From NCBI GenBank assembly GCA_028292195.1, contig JAQGMU010000518.1, positions 1-33,896 on the forward strand: DNA of 33,896 nt, read 5' to 3'. A program made the translations under genes and the position numbers. Under the pieces are notes generated by a model, which was not told where the DNA came from, did no database searches, and was given only the letters and a program-made list of their open reading frames with translations. Each line of letters begins with the position of its first letter. The first letter of the stretch is position 1. The DNA comes from Ramlibacter sp. GTDB taxonomy: Bacteria; Pseudomonadota; Gammaproteobacteria; Burkholderiales; Burkholderiaceae_C. Positions 8,601 through 17,953 of this stretch are shown piece after piece.

Positions 8601-9905
8601 ATGACCGGACCCCTGCAAGGACTGAAGGTCGTCGACTTCTCGCGCGTGCTCGCGGGCCCGCTGTGCGCCCGCACGCTGGCAGACCTCGGCGCCGACGTGG
8701 TCAAGATCGAACCACCGCGTCCGGACGTGTCCCGCATGTCGTTCCCGTTCGACGACGGCATGTCGGGCTACTACGCGCAGCAGAACGTGGGCAAGCGCAA
8801 CGTGAGCATCGACCTCAACGTGCCGGGTGCGCGCGAACTCGCGCTGATGCTGTGCGACGGCGCCGATGTCGTCGTCGAGAACTTCCGTGCCGGAACCCTG
8901 AAGTCCTTTGGCCTCGACTACGAGACGCTGTCCCGGCGCAACCCGCGGCTCATCTATGTCTCGATCACCGGCTACGGCCAGGGCGGCCCGTGGGCGGCGC
9001 GCATGGCGTACGCACCCACGGTGCAGGCCGAAACCGGCTTCGCGCACAACACGCTGCGGCATTTCGGCGATGCGCTGACGGAGCCAAAGACCGACGCCCT
9101 GTCGCACGCAGACGTCTACTCGGGCCTCCAGGCGACGATTGCCGTGCTGGCCGCGCTGAAGCGGCGCGAGGTGACGGGCCGGGGCCAGTACATCGACGTG
9201 GCCATGGCGGCCGTCATGATGGCGGTGAACGAGCGCGCGCACGTGGACCTGGCGGGCATCGACACCGGCGCGGAGCCGGCGGTGCTCGGCGCGACCGACG
9301 GCGCCTTCTTCCGCGGCCCCGCCGACGAGCGCATCGTCCTGCCGTCGAGCCTGGTGGGCAGCCTGACCTTCCCGAACTACCTGCGCGCGATGCGGCGGGG
9401 CGACCTCGCCACCGATCCGCGTTTCGCGACCCCCGCGCTGCGCCGGCAGAACTACGCGGCGCTGCACGCGGTCGTGCAGACCTGGATCCTGACCTTCCGC
9501 GACCTCGCCGGGCTCGACGCGCAGTTCGACGAGGCCAAGATCGCCATGGGACAGATCCGCACGCTGCAGGAGATCGGCAACAGCGAATGGGCGACGTACT
9601 GGGGTGCGGTGCACGAGGTGCCCGACCGGCACGGCGGCAGCTATCGCCTGCACGGGCGCCCGTGGCGCTTCTCCGATGACAGGCTCGAGCCGCCGGGGAT
9701 GCCGGCCTTCCGCGGCGAGCACAACGCGGAGATCTTCACCGAGCTCGGAATGAGCCAGCGCGACATCGAAGCCTCGATCACGGCGGGGATGCTGGTGGGG
9801 CACGCGCACCAGACGCGCCCGGCGGCCAGCGGGTCCGTCCCCGCGCCCGCCGCGGCCAACGCTCCGAACGCGGCGGACGCGACGGCGCGGCGCATCGCTG
9901 TCTGA
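8601..9905 (+). CDS. CaiB/BaiF family (class III) CoA transferase
   Basis: 'LQGLKVVDFSRVLAGPLCARTLADLGADVVKIEPP' and 'NVGKRNVSIDLNVPGARELALMLCDGADVVVENFRAGTLKSFGLDYETL'. Starts 1 nt after the upstream stop. Confidence 0.92.
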   Translation: MTGPLQGLKVVDFSRVLAGPLCARTLADLGADVVKIEPPRPDVSRMSFPFDDGMSGYYAQQNVGKRNVSIDLNVPGARELALMLCDGADVVVENFRAGTLKSFGLDYETLSRRNPRLIYVSITGYGQGGPWAARMAYAPTVQAETGFAHNTLRHFGDALTEPKTDALSHADVYSGLQATIAVLAALKRREVTGRGQYIDVAMAAVMMAVNERAHVDLAGIDTGAEPAVLGATDGAFFRGPADERIVLPSSLVGSLTFPNYLRAMRRGDLATDPRFATPALRRQNYAALHAVVQTWILTFRDLAGLDAQFDEAKIAMGQIRTLQEIGNSEWATYWGAVHEVPDRHGGSYRLHGRPWRFSDDRLEPPGMPAFRGEHNAEIFTELGMSQRDIEASITAGMLVGHAHQTRPAASGSVPAPAAANAPNAADATARRIAV

Positions 9906-9920
9906 ACGAAAGGACACATC

Positions 9921-10919
9921 ATGGAACACCGGCCCATCGGGCGCCGCGGCTTTGCCGCGGGCATCGTTTCACTGCTCGCCGCCGCGAGCCTTCCGCACGC
10001 GAGAGCCCAGGGCGGGGCCGACCGGCCCTGGCCCTCCGGCGCGATCAGGATCATCGTGCCCTATGCGCCGGGCGGCGGCACCGACGTGGCGGCGCGCCTG
10101 GTCGCGCGCAAGCTCCAGGAGTCGCTGAAGCAGTCGGTCATCGTCGACAACCGTCCCGGCGGCAAGTCGGTGATCGCGTACGAGGCGCTCCTGCGCGAGC
10201 CGCCCGACGGCAACACCTTTCTCTTCAACAACTCCTCGCACGCCATCCAGGCCGCCTTCAAAGGCTTGCCCTATGACGTGCTAGCCGACTTCACGCCGAT
10301 CTCGCCGATCGCCAATTCCGCGGTGGTCTTGGCGGTCGCGCCCGATGCGGCGGCCAGGACGCTGGCCGAATTCATCGGCCACGTGCGCAGGAACCCGGGC
10401 AAGGTGTCGTTCGGCTCGTTCGGCGTCGGCACGTCCTCGCACCTATATGGCGAGATCCTCAATGCGTCGGCCGGCATCGACATGCTGCACGTCGCGTACA
10501 AGGGGTCGGCGCCAGCCCTGACCGACCTCATGGGCGGGCATGTGCAGGCCCTGTTCGTCGACGCCATCGCGGCCAAGCAGTTGACCGACAGCGGGAAGAT
10601 CCGCGCGCTCGCGATCACCGGAACGAAGCGCTGGCAGGCCTATCCGAACCTGCCGACGTTCGGCGAGCTGGGTTACGCGGAACTCGGCAAGCCGGGGTGG
10701 TGGGGGATGCTCGCCAGCAGCAAGGTGTCGCCGCGCATCGTGGCACGCATGGCCGAGGAACTGCGCAGGATCGCCGCCATGCCCGATGTGGCGGCCCAGC
10801 TCACTCAGCTCGGGGCGGAGGCGGCCTCCGACACGCCCGCCAACTTCGCCCTCTCGGTGCAGGCCGATGCGGTGCGTTGGAAGCGCATCGTCAGGGACCG
10901 CAACCTGGCGCTCGAATGA
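9921..10919 (+). CDS. Bug-family tripartite tricarboxylate transporter substrate-binding protein
   Basis: Tat/Sec-like N-terminus (RRGFAAGIVSLLAAASLPHARAQ), 'IRIIVPYAPGGGTDVAARLVARKLQESLKQSVIVDNRPGG' and 'DMLHVAYKGSAPALTDLMGGHV'. Confidence 0.92.
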   Translation: MEHRPIGRRGFAAGIVSLLAAASLPHARAQGGADRPWPSGAIRIIVPYAPGGGTDVAARLVARKLQESLKQSVIVDNRPGGKSVIAYEALLREPPDGNTFLFNNSSHAIQAAFKGLPYDVLADFTPISPIANSAVVLAVAPDAAARTLAEFIGHVRRNPGKVSFGSFGVGTSSHLYGEILNASAGIDMLHVAYKGSAPALTDLMGGHVQALFVDAIAAKQLTDSGKIRALAITGTKRWQAYPNLPTFGELGYAELGKPGWWGMLASSKVSPRIVARMAEELRRIAAMPDVAAQLTQLGAEAASDTPANFALSVQADAVRWKRIVRDRNLALE

Positions 10920-12247
10920 GCCGCGGGGGCACCATGCCGGAAATCGATCATACGCACGACGCGGCGGCGCCAAGCTGGGTGGCGAGCGCCAACGACGCGG
11001 GAACCGAGTTCCCGATCCAGAACCTGCCGCTCGGCGTGTTCGAGACCGAACGCGGCACCGGCGCGCGCATCGGCGTTGCCATCGGCGACCAGGTGCTCGA
11101 CCTGGCGGCGGCGCTGGATCGCGGCCTCCTGCCTGGCCTGCAGGGCATGGCGCCCGCGCTGCGCGCCGACAGCCTGAATGCGCTGATGGCGCGCGGAGCG
11201 GCCGATCGCCACCGGCTGCGCCACACCGTCTTCGGGCTGCTCGAAGCCGGTCACTCGCGCTCGGCGGAAACGTCTGGATGTCTCGTGCCCATGGCGCTGG
11301 TGCGCATGCAGTTGCCGGCGCGCATCGGCGACTTCACCGACTTCTTCACGTCGATCCACCATGCGCGGCGCACCGGTGAGCTGTCGCGGCCGGACATGCC
11401 ATTGCTTCCGAACTTCCGCCACCTGCCGATCGCCTATCACGGCCGCGCCTCGTCGGTAGTGGTGAGCGGCGGGCCTTGCATGCGGCCGCGCGGGCAGGCC
11501 CTGGGCATGAGCGGGGACACGCGCTACGTGCCGACGCAGAAGCTCGACTTCGAGCTGGAGGTCGGCTGCTACGTCGGTCCGGGCAACGCGCTGGGCGAGA
11601 CCATCCCCCTGGACCAGGCGGAGGACCACGTGTTCGGGCTGTCGCTGGTGAACGACTGGTCGGCGCGCGACATCCAGCGCTGGGAAGCCCAGCCCCTCGG
11701 ACCTTTCCTTGCCAAGAGCTTCACGACCAGCGTTTCGCCGTGGGTCGTCACGCTGGAGGCCCTGGCGCCGTTCCGCACGGCGCCGCGCCGCCCGCCGGGC
11801 GACGATGCACCGCTGTCGGCCACGCTGACCTCGACAAGCCACGCGCGCCATGGCGCGATCGAGATCGCGCTCCAAGCGCTGCTGCAGACCGGGCAGATGA
11901 GCCGTGACGGCCTCGCCCCGACACCCATCGCGCAGCCGCGCTTTGGCGACCAGTACTGGACGCTGTTCCAGATGCTCACCCATCACGCGAGCAACGGCTG
12001 CAATCTGCGCAGTGGCGACCTGATCTCGAGCGGCACCGTCTCGGGTCCCGAGCGCGCGGACAGCGGCTGCCTGCTCGAACTGACCGCCGGCGGCCGGGAG
12101 CCGCTGCGCCTGCCCTCGGGCGAGGAGCGGCGCTTCCTCGAGGACGGAGACACCGTCGTCCTGCGCGGTGTCTGCCGGCGCGACGGCTTCAGGACCATCG
12201 GCTTCGGCGAGTGCCGGGCGCAGGTCGCGCCGGCCAACCAGGAGTGA
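10916..12247 (+). CDS. fahA: fumarylacetoacetase (FAH)
   Basis: 'IGDFTDFFTSIHHARR', 'LPNFRHLPIAYHGRASSVVVSG', 'KLDFELEVGCYVGPGNALGETIPLDQAEDHVFGLSLVNDWSARDIQRWEAQPLGPFLAKSF'. ATGA overlap with the upstream stop. Confidence 0.9.
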   Translation: MSRGGTMPEIDHTHDAAAPSWVASANDAGTEFPIQNLPLGVFETERGTGARIGVAIGDQVLDLAAALDRGLLPGLQGMAPALRADSLNALMARGAADRHRLRHTVFGLLEAGHSRSAETSGCLVPMALVRMQLPARIGDFTDFFTSIHHARRTGELSRPDMPLLPNFRHLPIAYHGRASSVVVSGGPCMRPRGQALGMSGDTRYVPTQKLDFELEVGCYVGPGNALGETIPLDQAEDHVFGLSLVNDWSARDIQRWEAQPLGPFLAKSFTTSVSPWVVTLEALAPFRTAPRRPPGDDAPLSATLTSTSHARHGAIEIALQALLQTGQMSRDGLAPTPIAQPRFGDQYWTLFQMLTHHASNGCNLRSGDLISSGTVSGPERADSGCLLELTAGGREPLRLPSGEERRFLEDGDTVVLRGVCRRDGFRTIGFGECRAQVAPANQE

Positions 12248-12251
12248 TTCA

Positions 12252-12731
12252 ATGAACGAACAACGCATCACGATCGATGTCAACGGAGCGGCCGTCGCTG
12301 CCACAGTCGAGCCGCGCGAGCTGCTCGTGCACTTCCTGCGCGAGCAGGCCGGCCTCACCGGAACGCACATCGGCTGCGACACCACGCAATGCGGGGCCTG
12401 CACCGTGGCGATGGACGGGAGGACCGTCAAGTCCTGCACCGTCCTGGCGGCGCAGGCCCAGGGCCACCAGGTCACCACGATCGAAGGCGTGAGCAGTCCG
12501 CAGCGCATGACGCCGCTGCAGCAGGCCTTCAATGAGCTCCACGCGCTGCAATGCGGCTTCTGCACGCCGGGAATGGTCTTCGCGGCCCAGGCGCTGCTCG
12601 ATCGCGTGGCCGATCCCACCGAAGCCCAGGTGCGCGACGCCCTGCACGGCAACCTGTGCCGCTGCACGGGCTATCAGAACATCGTCGACGCGGTCCTGCT
12701 GACTGCCAGGCGGGCGAAGGAGCTGCAATGA
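12252..12731 (+). CDS. (2Fe-2S)-binding subunit of xanthine dehydrogenase-family Mo hydroxylase (CoxS-like)
   Basis: 'GCDTTQCGACTVAMDGRTVKSC' and 'LQCGFCTPGMV...GNLCRCTGYQNIVDAV' 2Fe-2S motifs. Confidence 0.93.
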   Translation: MNEQRITIDVNGAAVAATVEPRELLVHFLREQAGLTGTHIGCDTTQCGACTVAMDGRTVKSCTVLAAQAQGHQVTTIEGVSSPQRMTPLQQAFNELHALQCGFCTPGMVFAAQALLDRVADPTEAQVRDALHGNLCRCTGYQNIVDAVLLTARRAKELQ

Positions 12732-15103
12732 ATACCAATGTCATCCCGGTGCACGTGCCGCAGGTCGGACAGCCGATCCGGCGCCGCGAAGATCCGCGCC
12801 TGCTCACCGGCCGCGGTCGCTACACCGACGACATCGCCATTCCGCACTTGGCCCATGCGGCCGTTCTGCGCTCGCCCCACGGCCACGCGGTCGTGAAGAC
12901 GATCGACACCTCCGCTGCGCTGGCAATGGACGGCGTGGTCGGCGTGCTGACCCATGCCGACATCCAGGGCCGCATCGGTGACATCCGCCCGAACTGGGTG
13001 GTCGCCAACTCGATCGTCCCGCCGCACCCGGTGCTCGCCGCCGCCCACGTACGCCATGTCGGGGAGCCCGTGGCGTTCGTCGTGGCGAACACGCGGGCGC
13101 AAGCCGTCGATGCGCTGGAAGCGATCGTGGTGGACTACGAGACCTTGCCTGCCGTGGTCGACGAGGAAGCGGCGCTCGCGCCGGGTGCGCCCCAGCTTCA
13201 CGCGAATGTGCCGGGCAACCTGGTCGGCACCTGGCGCATCGGCGGCGGCGACTACGCGGCGGCCGCGGCGCAAGCGGACAGGATCGTGCAGGTGCGTCTC
13301 GTCAACAACCGGTTGATCCCGAGCCCGATCGAGCCGCGGGCGGTGCGGGCGGTCTACGACGAGGCCGACGACCGCCTGACTTTCTACCTGCCGACGCAGG
13401 TGCCGCACATGTCCCGGCGCTGGCTGGCCGAGACGCTCGGCTGGCCCGAGCACCGGATCCACCTCGTCGCACCCGACATCGGCGGCGGCTTCGGCGCCAA
13501 GATGCATTTCTACGCCGAAGAGATCCTGGTCGCCTTCGCGGCACGCCATTTCGGGCGGCCGGTGGCGTGGACCGAGACGCGCAGCGAAGCGCACATGGCC
13601 ACCACGCACGGCCGCGCTCGCGTCGACCACGTGGAAGCGGCGGTCCGCCAGGACGGCCGCGTGCTCGGCATCCGGCTGCGCTCGGTGGCGAACCTGGGCG
13701 CCTATGTGTCGAACATGGGGACCGGCGTCCCGACGGTCAACGTCGGCTCGTTCGCTCTCGGCAACTACGACATCCCGGTGCTCGATGCCGAAGTGCGCCT
13801 CGCGACCACGAACACGACCTCGGTCGACGCCTATCGCGGCGCCGGGCGGCCGGAGGCCTCGTACATCATCGAACGGACGATGGACGCGGTAGCGCACCAG
13901 CTCGGGATCGACCCGCTGGAGCTGCGCCGCATCAACCTGATCCGCAAGCACCAGTTCCCGTACCAGCCGTACCAGCACCCGATGTGGCGCTGGGACAGCG
14001 GCAACTACGAGGGCTGCCTCGAGTCGGCGGCGGATCTGATCGGCTACGACGGCTGGCGCGCCCGCCAGGCTGCGCTGCGCGCGCAGGGCCGCTACGTCGG
14101 CGTAGCGGTGACCTGCTACATGGAGATGGTGGGCATGGGCATCTCGCGCACGCTCGCAACCCGTGGCTTCGACCGCGGCGGCTGGGAAAGCGCGCAGGTG
14201 CGGGTGCACTCGGATGGCAAGGTGACGCTGTTCTCCGGATCGATGCCGCAAGGCCACGGCCATGCCACCAGCTTCGCCCAGATCGCCGGCGACGTGCTGC
14301 AACTGCCGATGGACTATATCGACGTGGTCCAGGGCGACACCGACCGCGTGCCGGCCGGGCACGGCACCTTCAACTCGCGCTCAATGGCTGTCGGCGGCTC
14401 GGCCGTGCACAGCGCGGCGAGCAAGGTGCTCGCCAAGGCAACGCGGATCGCGGCTGTGATGCTCGAGGCGCAACCGGAGGCCGTGGGCTACGCCTCCGGC
14501 ACGTTCTTCGTGAGCGGGGACCCCGGGCGGCGGCTCGGATTCGCGCAGGTGGCGCGCATGGCCTACGTCGCGAGCAAGCTGCCGTCCGGCATGGACCCCG
14601 GGCTCGACGAAACGGTGTTCTACGAGCCGCGCGGGATGGGCACGCCAAACGGCAGCCATGCGGCCGCCGTGGAGGTCGACCTCGACACTGGCCAGGTCAC
14701 GGTGCTCGACTACGTGGCGGTCGATGACGTCGGCAACCTGATCAATCCGCTGCTGTGCCACGGCCAGATGCACGGCGGCATCGCCCAGGGGATCGGCCAG
14801 GCGCTGTACGAAGGCGTCGACTACGACGAGAGCGGCCAGCTGCTGACTGGTTCCCTGCTCGATTACGCAGTGCCCCGAAGCGACCAGCTCCCACGCATGC
14901 GCACCAGCTTCCAGATCACGCCGACGTCGACGAATGCGTTGGGCGTCAAGGGGATCGGGGAGGCCGGGTGCGTGGGTGCGCCGACCGTGATCGTCGCTGC
15001 GGTCTGCGATGCCCTGCAGACCCTGGGCATCACCCACATCGACATGCCGCTCACCCCGCCCAGAGTGTGGCGCGCGATCCAGGCCGCACAGACGAGGAGC
15101 TGA
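12728..15103 (+). CDS. molybdopterin-binding large subunit of xanthine dehydrogenase-family hydroxylase (form II CoxL-like)
   Basis: 791 aa; 'DIGGGFGAKMHFYAEE', 'VDAYRGAGRPEASYIIERTMD', 'GVKGIGEAGCVGAPTV'. Active-site loop AYRGAGR rather than AYXCSFR. ATGA overlap with the 2Fe-2S subunit gene. Confidence 0.93.
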   Translation: MNTNVIPVHVPQVGQPIRRREDPRLLTGRGRYTDDIAIPHLAHAAVLRSPHGHAVVKTIDTSAALAMDGVVGVLTHADIQGRIGDIRPNWVVANSIVPPHPVLAAAHVRHVGEPVAFVVANTRAQAVDALEAIVVDYETLPAVVDEEAALAPGAPQLHANVPGNLVGTWRIGGGDYAAAAAQADRIVQVRLVNNRLIPSPIEPRAVRAVYDEADDRLTFYLPTQVPHMSRRWLAETLGWPEHRIHLVAPDIGGGFGAKMHFYAEEILVAFAARHFGRPVAWTETRSEAHMATTHGRARVDHVEAAVRQDGRVLGIRLRSVANLGAYVSNMGTGVPTVNVGSFALGNYDIPVLDAEVRLATTNTTSVDAYRGAGRPEASYIIERTMDAVAHQLGIDPLELRRINLIRKHQFPYQPYQHPMWRWDSGNYEGCLESAADLIGYDGWRARQAALRAQGRYVGVAVTCYMEMVGMGISRTLATRGFDRGGWESAQVRVHSDGKVTLFSGSMPQGHGHATSFAQIAGDVLQLPMDYIDVVQGDTDRVPAGHGTFNSRSMAVGGSAVHSAASKVLAKATRIAAVMLEAQPEAVGYASGTFFVSGDPGRRLGFAQVARMAYVASKLPSGMDPGLDETVFYEPRGMGTPNGSHAAAVEVDLDTGQVTVLDYVAVDDVGNLINPLLCHGQMHGGIAQGIGQALYEGVDYDESGQLLTGSLLDYAVPRSDQLPRMRTSFQITPTSTNALGVKGIGEAGCVGAPTVIVAAVCDALQTLGITHIDMPLTPPRVWRAIQAAQTRS

Positions 15104-15107
15104 AACC

Positions 15108-15995
15108 ATGATCCCGAGTGCATTCGATTACCTGCGGCCCAACAGCCTTTCCGAGGCACTGTCCACGCTCGCGGCCCACGGCGACGCCGCCCGGGCGATG
15201 GCAGGCGGCCACTCGCTGCTGCCGATGATGAAGCTGAGGTTGGCCACGCCGGCCTTGCTGGTCGACATCAACGAGCTGCGTGAGCTGCACGGCATCCGCT
15301 TCGGTTCCGGCGAAGTCGTCATCGGCGCCGCCACGACGCATGCGACCCTGGAACACGATCCGGCCGTGGCCCGCGTGCTGCCCCTGATTCCGGCCGCCGC
15401 GCACCAGATCGCCGACCCGACGGTGCGCAACCGGGGCACGCTGGGGGGATCGCTGGCGCATGCCGACCCGTCGGCCGACTGGCCCGCAGTGATGCTGGCG
15501 CTGGACGCGACGATGGACGTCGCGTCGCCCGCCGGATCCCGCTTGGTCGCGGCACGCGATTTCTTTGCCGGCCTGTTCGAGACCGCGTTGCGCCCAGGCG
15601 AGCTGATCGTCGCGGTGCGCATCCCCGTGAAGGCCGATACGCGGGTGGCCTACCGCAAGTTCCGCCATCCGGCGTCTGGCTATGCGGTGGCCGCGGTCGC
15701 AGTGGTGCTCACCTTCGAACGCGGCGCCTGCAGCGGCGGGCGGATCGCGGTGACCGGCGTCGCCGACCATGCGTTCCGCGCGGCGGCGGCCGAACCGCTG
15801 CTCGCGGGCTACGCCGGCCAGCCGGACCGCACCGCCAGATTGCTCGACCTCGTCTTCGGCGGCGTGGTGCCGCTCGAGGACCGCTTTGCCGATGCCAGCT
15901 ACCGGTTGCAGCTTGGCCGCACGATGCTGCGCCGCGCGCTGGCCGACGCCCTGTCCCCCTCCCCCTCCCCCTCCTCCTCCAAGGAAGCCGCATGA
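15108..15995 (+). CDS. FAD-binding subunit of xanthine dehydrogenase-family hydroxylase (CoxM-like)
   Basis: 'AMAGGHSLLPMMKLRLATPALLVDINEL' and 'DPTVRNRGTLGGSLAHADPSADWPAV' FAD-binding motifs. Confidence 0.92.
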   Translation: MIPSAFDYLRPNSLSEALSTLAAHGDAARAMAGGHSLLPMMKLRLATPALLVDINELRELHGIRFGSGEVVIGAATTHATLEHDPAVARVLPLIPAAAHQIADPTVRNRGTLGGSLAHADPSADWPAVMLALDATMDVASPAGSRLVAARDFFAGLFETALRPGELIVAVRIPVKADTRVAYRKFRHPASGYAVAAVAVVLTFERGACSGGRIAVTGVADHAFRAAAAEPLLAGYAGQPDRTARLLDLVFGGVVPLEDRFADASYRLQLGRTMLRRALADALSPSPSPSSSKEAA

Positions 15996-17359
15996 ACACC
16001 CGCCCCCCATCCGCCACGCTCGATGTCCAGCAATTCATCGACGAGCGGCCGTTCTCGCCGTACCAGGTCCTGATCTTTGTGCTGTGCTTCCTAATCATGG
16101 CGGCCGATGGTTTCGACACCGTCGCGATGGGCTTCGTCGTGCCGGTGCTGGCGAAGGAATGGAGCTTCGCGACGCACCTTTTCGGGCCGGTGCTCAGCGC
16201 ATCCCTCGTCGGGCTGGCCATCGGCGCGCTGATCGCCGGGCCGGTCGCCGACCGGGTCGGCCGCAAGCCTGTGCTGATCGTGTCCGTACTCGCGTTCAGC
16301 GCGTTCAGCCTGGCCACCGCCTACGCCGAATCGCTGACCGCCCTGACGCTCTGGCGCTTCCTGACCGGCCTCGGGCTCGGCGCGGCGACGCCGAATGCGA
16401 CCACGCTGCTTGCCGAAAGCGTGCCGGCGCGGCGGCGCGCGTTGCTGCTCAACGGCATCTACTGCGGCTTCACGCTCGGTGCCGCGACCGGTGGCTTCGC
16501 CGCGGCCGCGATCATCCCCGCTTTCGGCTGGCGCGGCGTGTTCGTCGTGGGGGCCGTCGTGCCTTTCCTGCTGGCGGTGGTGGCGGCGCTCACCTTGCCG
16601 GAGTCGATTCGCTTCATGGTCGCCCGCGACTGGCCCGCCGACCGCGTGCGGTCGGTGCTGCGCCGGCTCACCGGTGTGGCGGAAATCGCCGCCACGCGGT
16701 TCATCGTCGAAGGTGAATCGCAGCAGCAGGCAGCGCGCGGCCGTTCGCCGGTGGCACAGATCCTCGCGCGGGAACATCGGGTGGGCACGCTAATGCTGTG
16801 GGCTGGCTACTTCATGGGCGTGCTAGTGCTCTATCTCGTCACCAGCTGGCTGCCGACGCTGATCAAGGAGTCCGGCGTCGATCTGCGCACGGCATCGCAG
16901 GTCGCCGCGCTGTTCCCGCTGGGAGGGGCGCTCGGAGCCGTCCTCTGCGGCTGGCTGATCGATCGCCTGGAGGCGCACCGGATCGTCGCGGGCGCCTTCG
17001 TGGCGGCGGGGGTGCTGGTCTGGGCATTGGCGCAAGTCCTGGGGGATGCCGCCTGGTTGCCAGCGCTGACTTTCGGCTCGGGCTTCTTCACCGGCGCCGC
17101 GATCGTCTCGATGCCGGCGCTGGCCGCCGCCTTCTACCCGACGCAGTCGCGCGCCAGCGGCATCGCCTGGATGCTTGGCATCGGCCGGATCGGCGGGATT
17201 CTCGGTGCGGTCCTGGGCGGCGTACTGCTGCAGATCGGCTTCGGCGCTGCGGCGATCGTCGCCCTGTTGGCGGTTCCGGCCTTCATCGCTGCCGCCGCGG
17301 TCATCTTCAAGGGCGCGCGGCGAGCGCCCCGGCGCCCCGCCATCGTGGTGGGAGCATGA
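15992..17359 (+). CDS. MFS transporter, aromatic acid:H+ symporter (AAHS)-like
   Basis: 455 aa; 'LCFLIMAADGFDTVAMGFVVPVLAKEW' (DGxD motif in TM1), 'GPVADRVGRKPVL'. 4-nt overlap with the upstream gene. Confidence 0.85.
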   Translation: MNTRPPSATLDVQQFIDERPFSPYQVLIFVLCFLIMAADGFDTVAMGFVVPVLAKEWSFATHLFGPVLSASLVGLAIGALIAGPVADRVGRKPVLIVSVLAFSAFSLATAYAESLTALTLWRFLTGLGLGAATPNATTLLAESVPARRRALLLNGIYCGFTLGAATGGFAAAAIIPAFGWRGVFVVGAVVPFLLAVVAALTLPESIRFMVARDWPADRVRSVLRRLTGVAEIAATRFIVEGESQQQAARGRSPVAQILAREHRVGTLMLWAGYFMGVLVLYLVTSWLPTLIKESGVDLRTASQVAALFPLGGALGAVLCGWLIDRLEAHRIVAGAFVAAGVLVWALAQVLGDAAWLPALTFGSGFFTGAAIVSMPALAAAFYPTQSRASGIAWMLGIGRIGGILGAVLGGVLLQIGFGAAAIVALLAVPAFIAAAAVIFKGARRAPRRPAIVVGA

Positions 17360-17937
17360 GCATGCACGCCAGGCTGACGCTGGCCACACTGGCCGTGGCC
17401 TTGCTGGCGAGCCCGTCGCTCGCGCGCGCGCAGGCCAGCCTCGACGAACGTGTGACCAGCCAGCGCTTCACCATCGAGCACGTCCTCATCGCCTCCAGGC
17501 GCAGTTTCGACGAGGTCAGGGCGGCGCTGGAGGCGAAGCTACAGCACTACGACGAGCGCATCGCCGCGATGCTGCGGCAGGGCGAGGCAGAGCGAGCCCG
17601 CGTCGAACTCGAGCGCCTGGCTGCACCCACCGGGCTGACGATCCTCCAGACGCTGAACCACGGGAGCGCGCTGGTGCTTCGTGGCGGGCGCCGCAATGCC
17701 ATCCAGTACGGCATCGGCAACGTCCTGATCGCCACCGAGATGACACAGCACCGCCTGGCCGCAGGCCTGTATGCGCCGATACGTGTGTTGCTGTACGAAG
17801 CGGAAGGCAGCACCGCCGTCTTCGAATACGACCGCCCGTCGACGGCGTTCGCGCTGTTCGGCGACGACCGCATCGACGCGGTCGCGAAGAGACTCGATGC
17901 GCAATTGCAGTCGGTGCTGCAGGACGTGAGCCGGTGA
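17356..17937 (+). CDS. DUF302-like protein with N-terminal signal peptide
   Basis: 'MSMHARLTLATLAVALLASPSLARAQ' signal; 'LNHGSALVLRGGRRNAIQYGIGNVLIATEMTQHRLAAGLYAPIRVLLYEAEGSTAVFEYDRPS' resembles DUF302. Confidence 0.75.
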   Translation: MSMHARLTLATLAVALLASPSLARAQASLDERVTSQRFTIEHVLIASRRSFDEVRAALEAKLQHYDERIAAMLRQGEAERARVELERLAAPTGLTILQTLNHGSALVLRGGRRNAIQYGIGNVLIATEMTQHRLAAGLYAPIRVLLYEAEGSTAVFEYDRPSTAFALFGDDRIDAVAKRLDAQLQSVLQDVSR

Positions 17938-17953
17938 AACCAGGGGATTCGTG

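Noticed and set aside
8346-9929. 527-aa minus-strand ORF opposite the CoA transferase
   Set aside because: Shadow ORF of a high-GC gene; Arg/His-rich composition with no family motifs, while the plus-strand CoA transferase is clear.
10805-12667. 620-aa minus-strand ORF opposite FAH and coxS-like genes
   Set aside because: Antisense shadow of well-supported genes; low-complexity Arg/Ala-rich translation.
12674-14362. 562-aa minus-strand ORF opposite the Mo large subunit
   Set aside because: Antisense shadow; the coding strand has unambiguous molybdopterin-binding motifs.
12728-15995. Calling the cluster an aerobic CO dehydrogenase (coxMSL)
   Set aside because: Large subunit has AYRGAGR (form II), not AYXCSFR, and the gene order differs.
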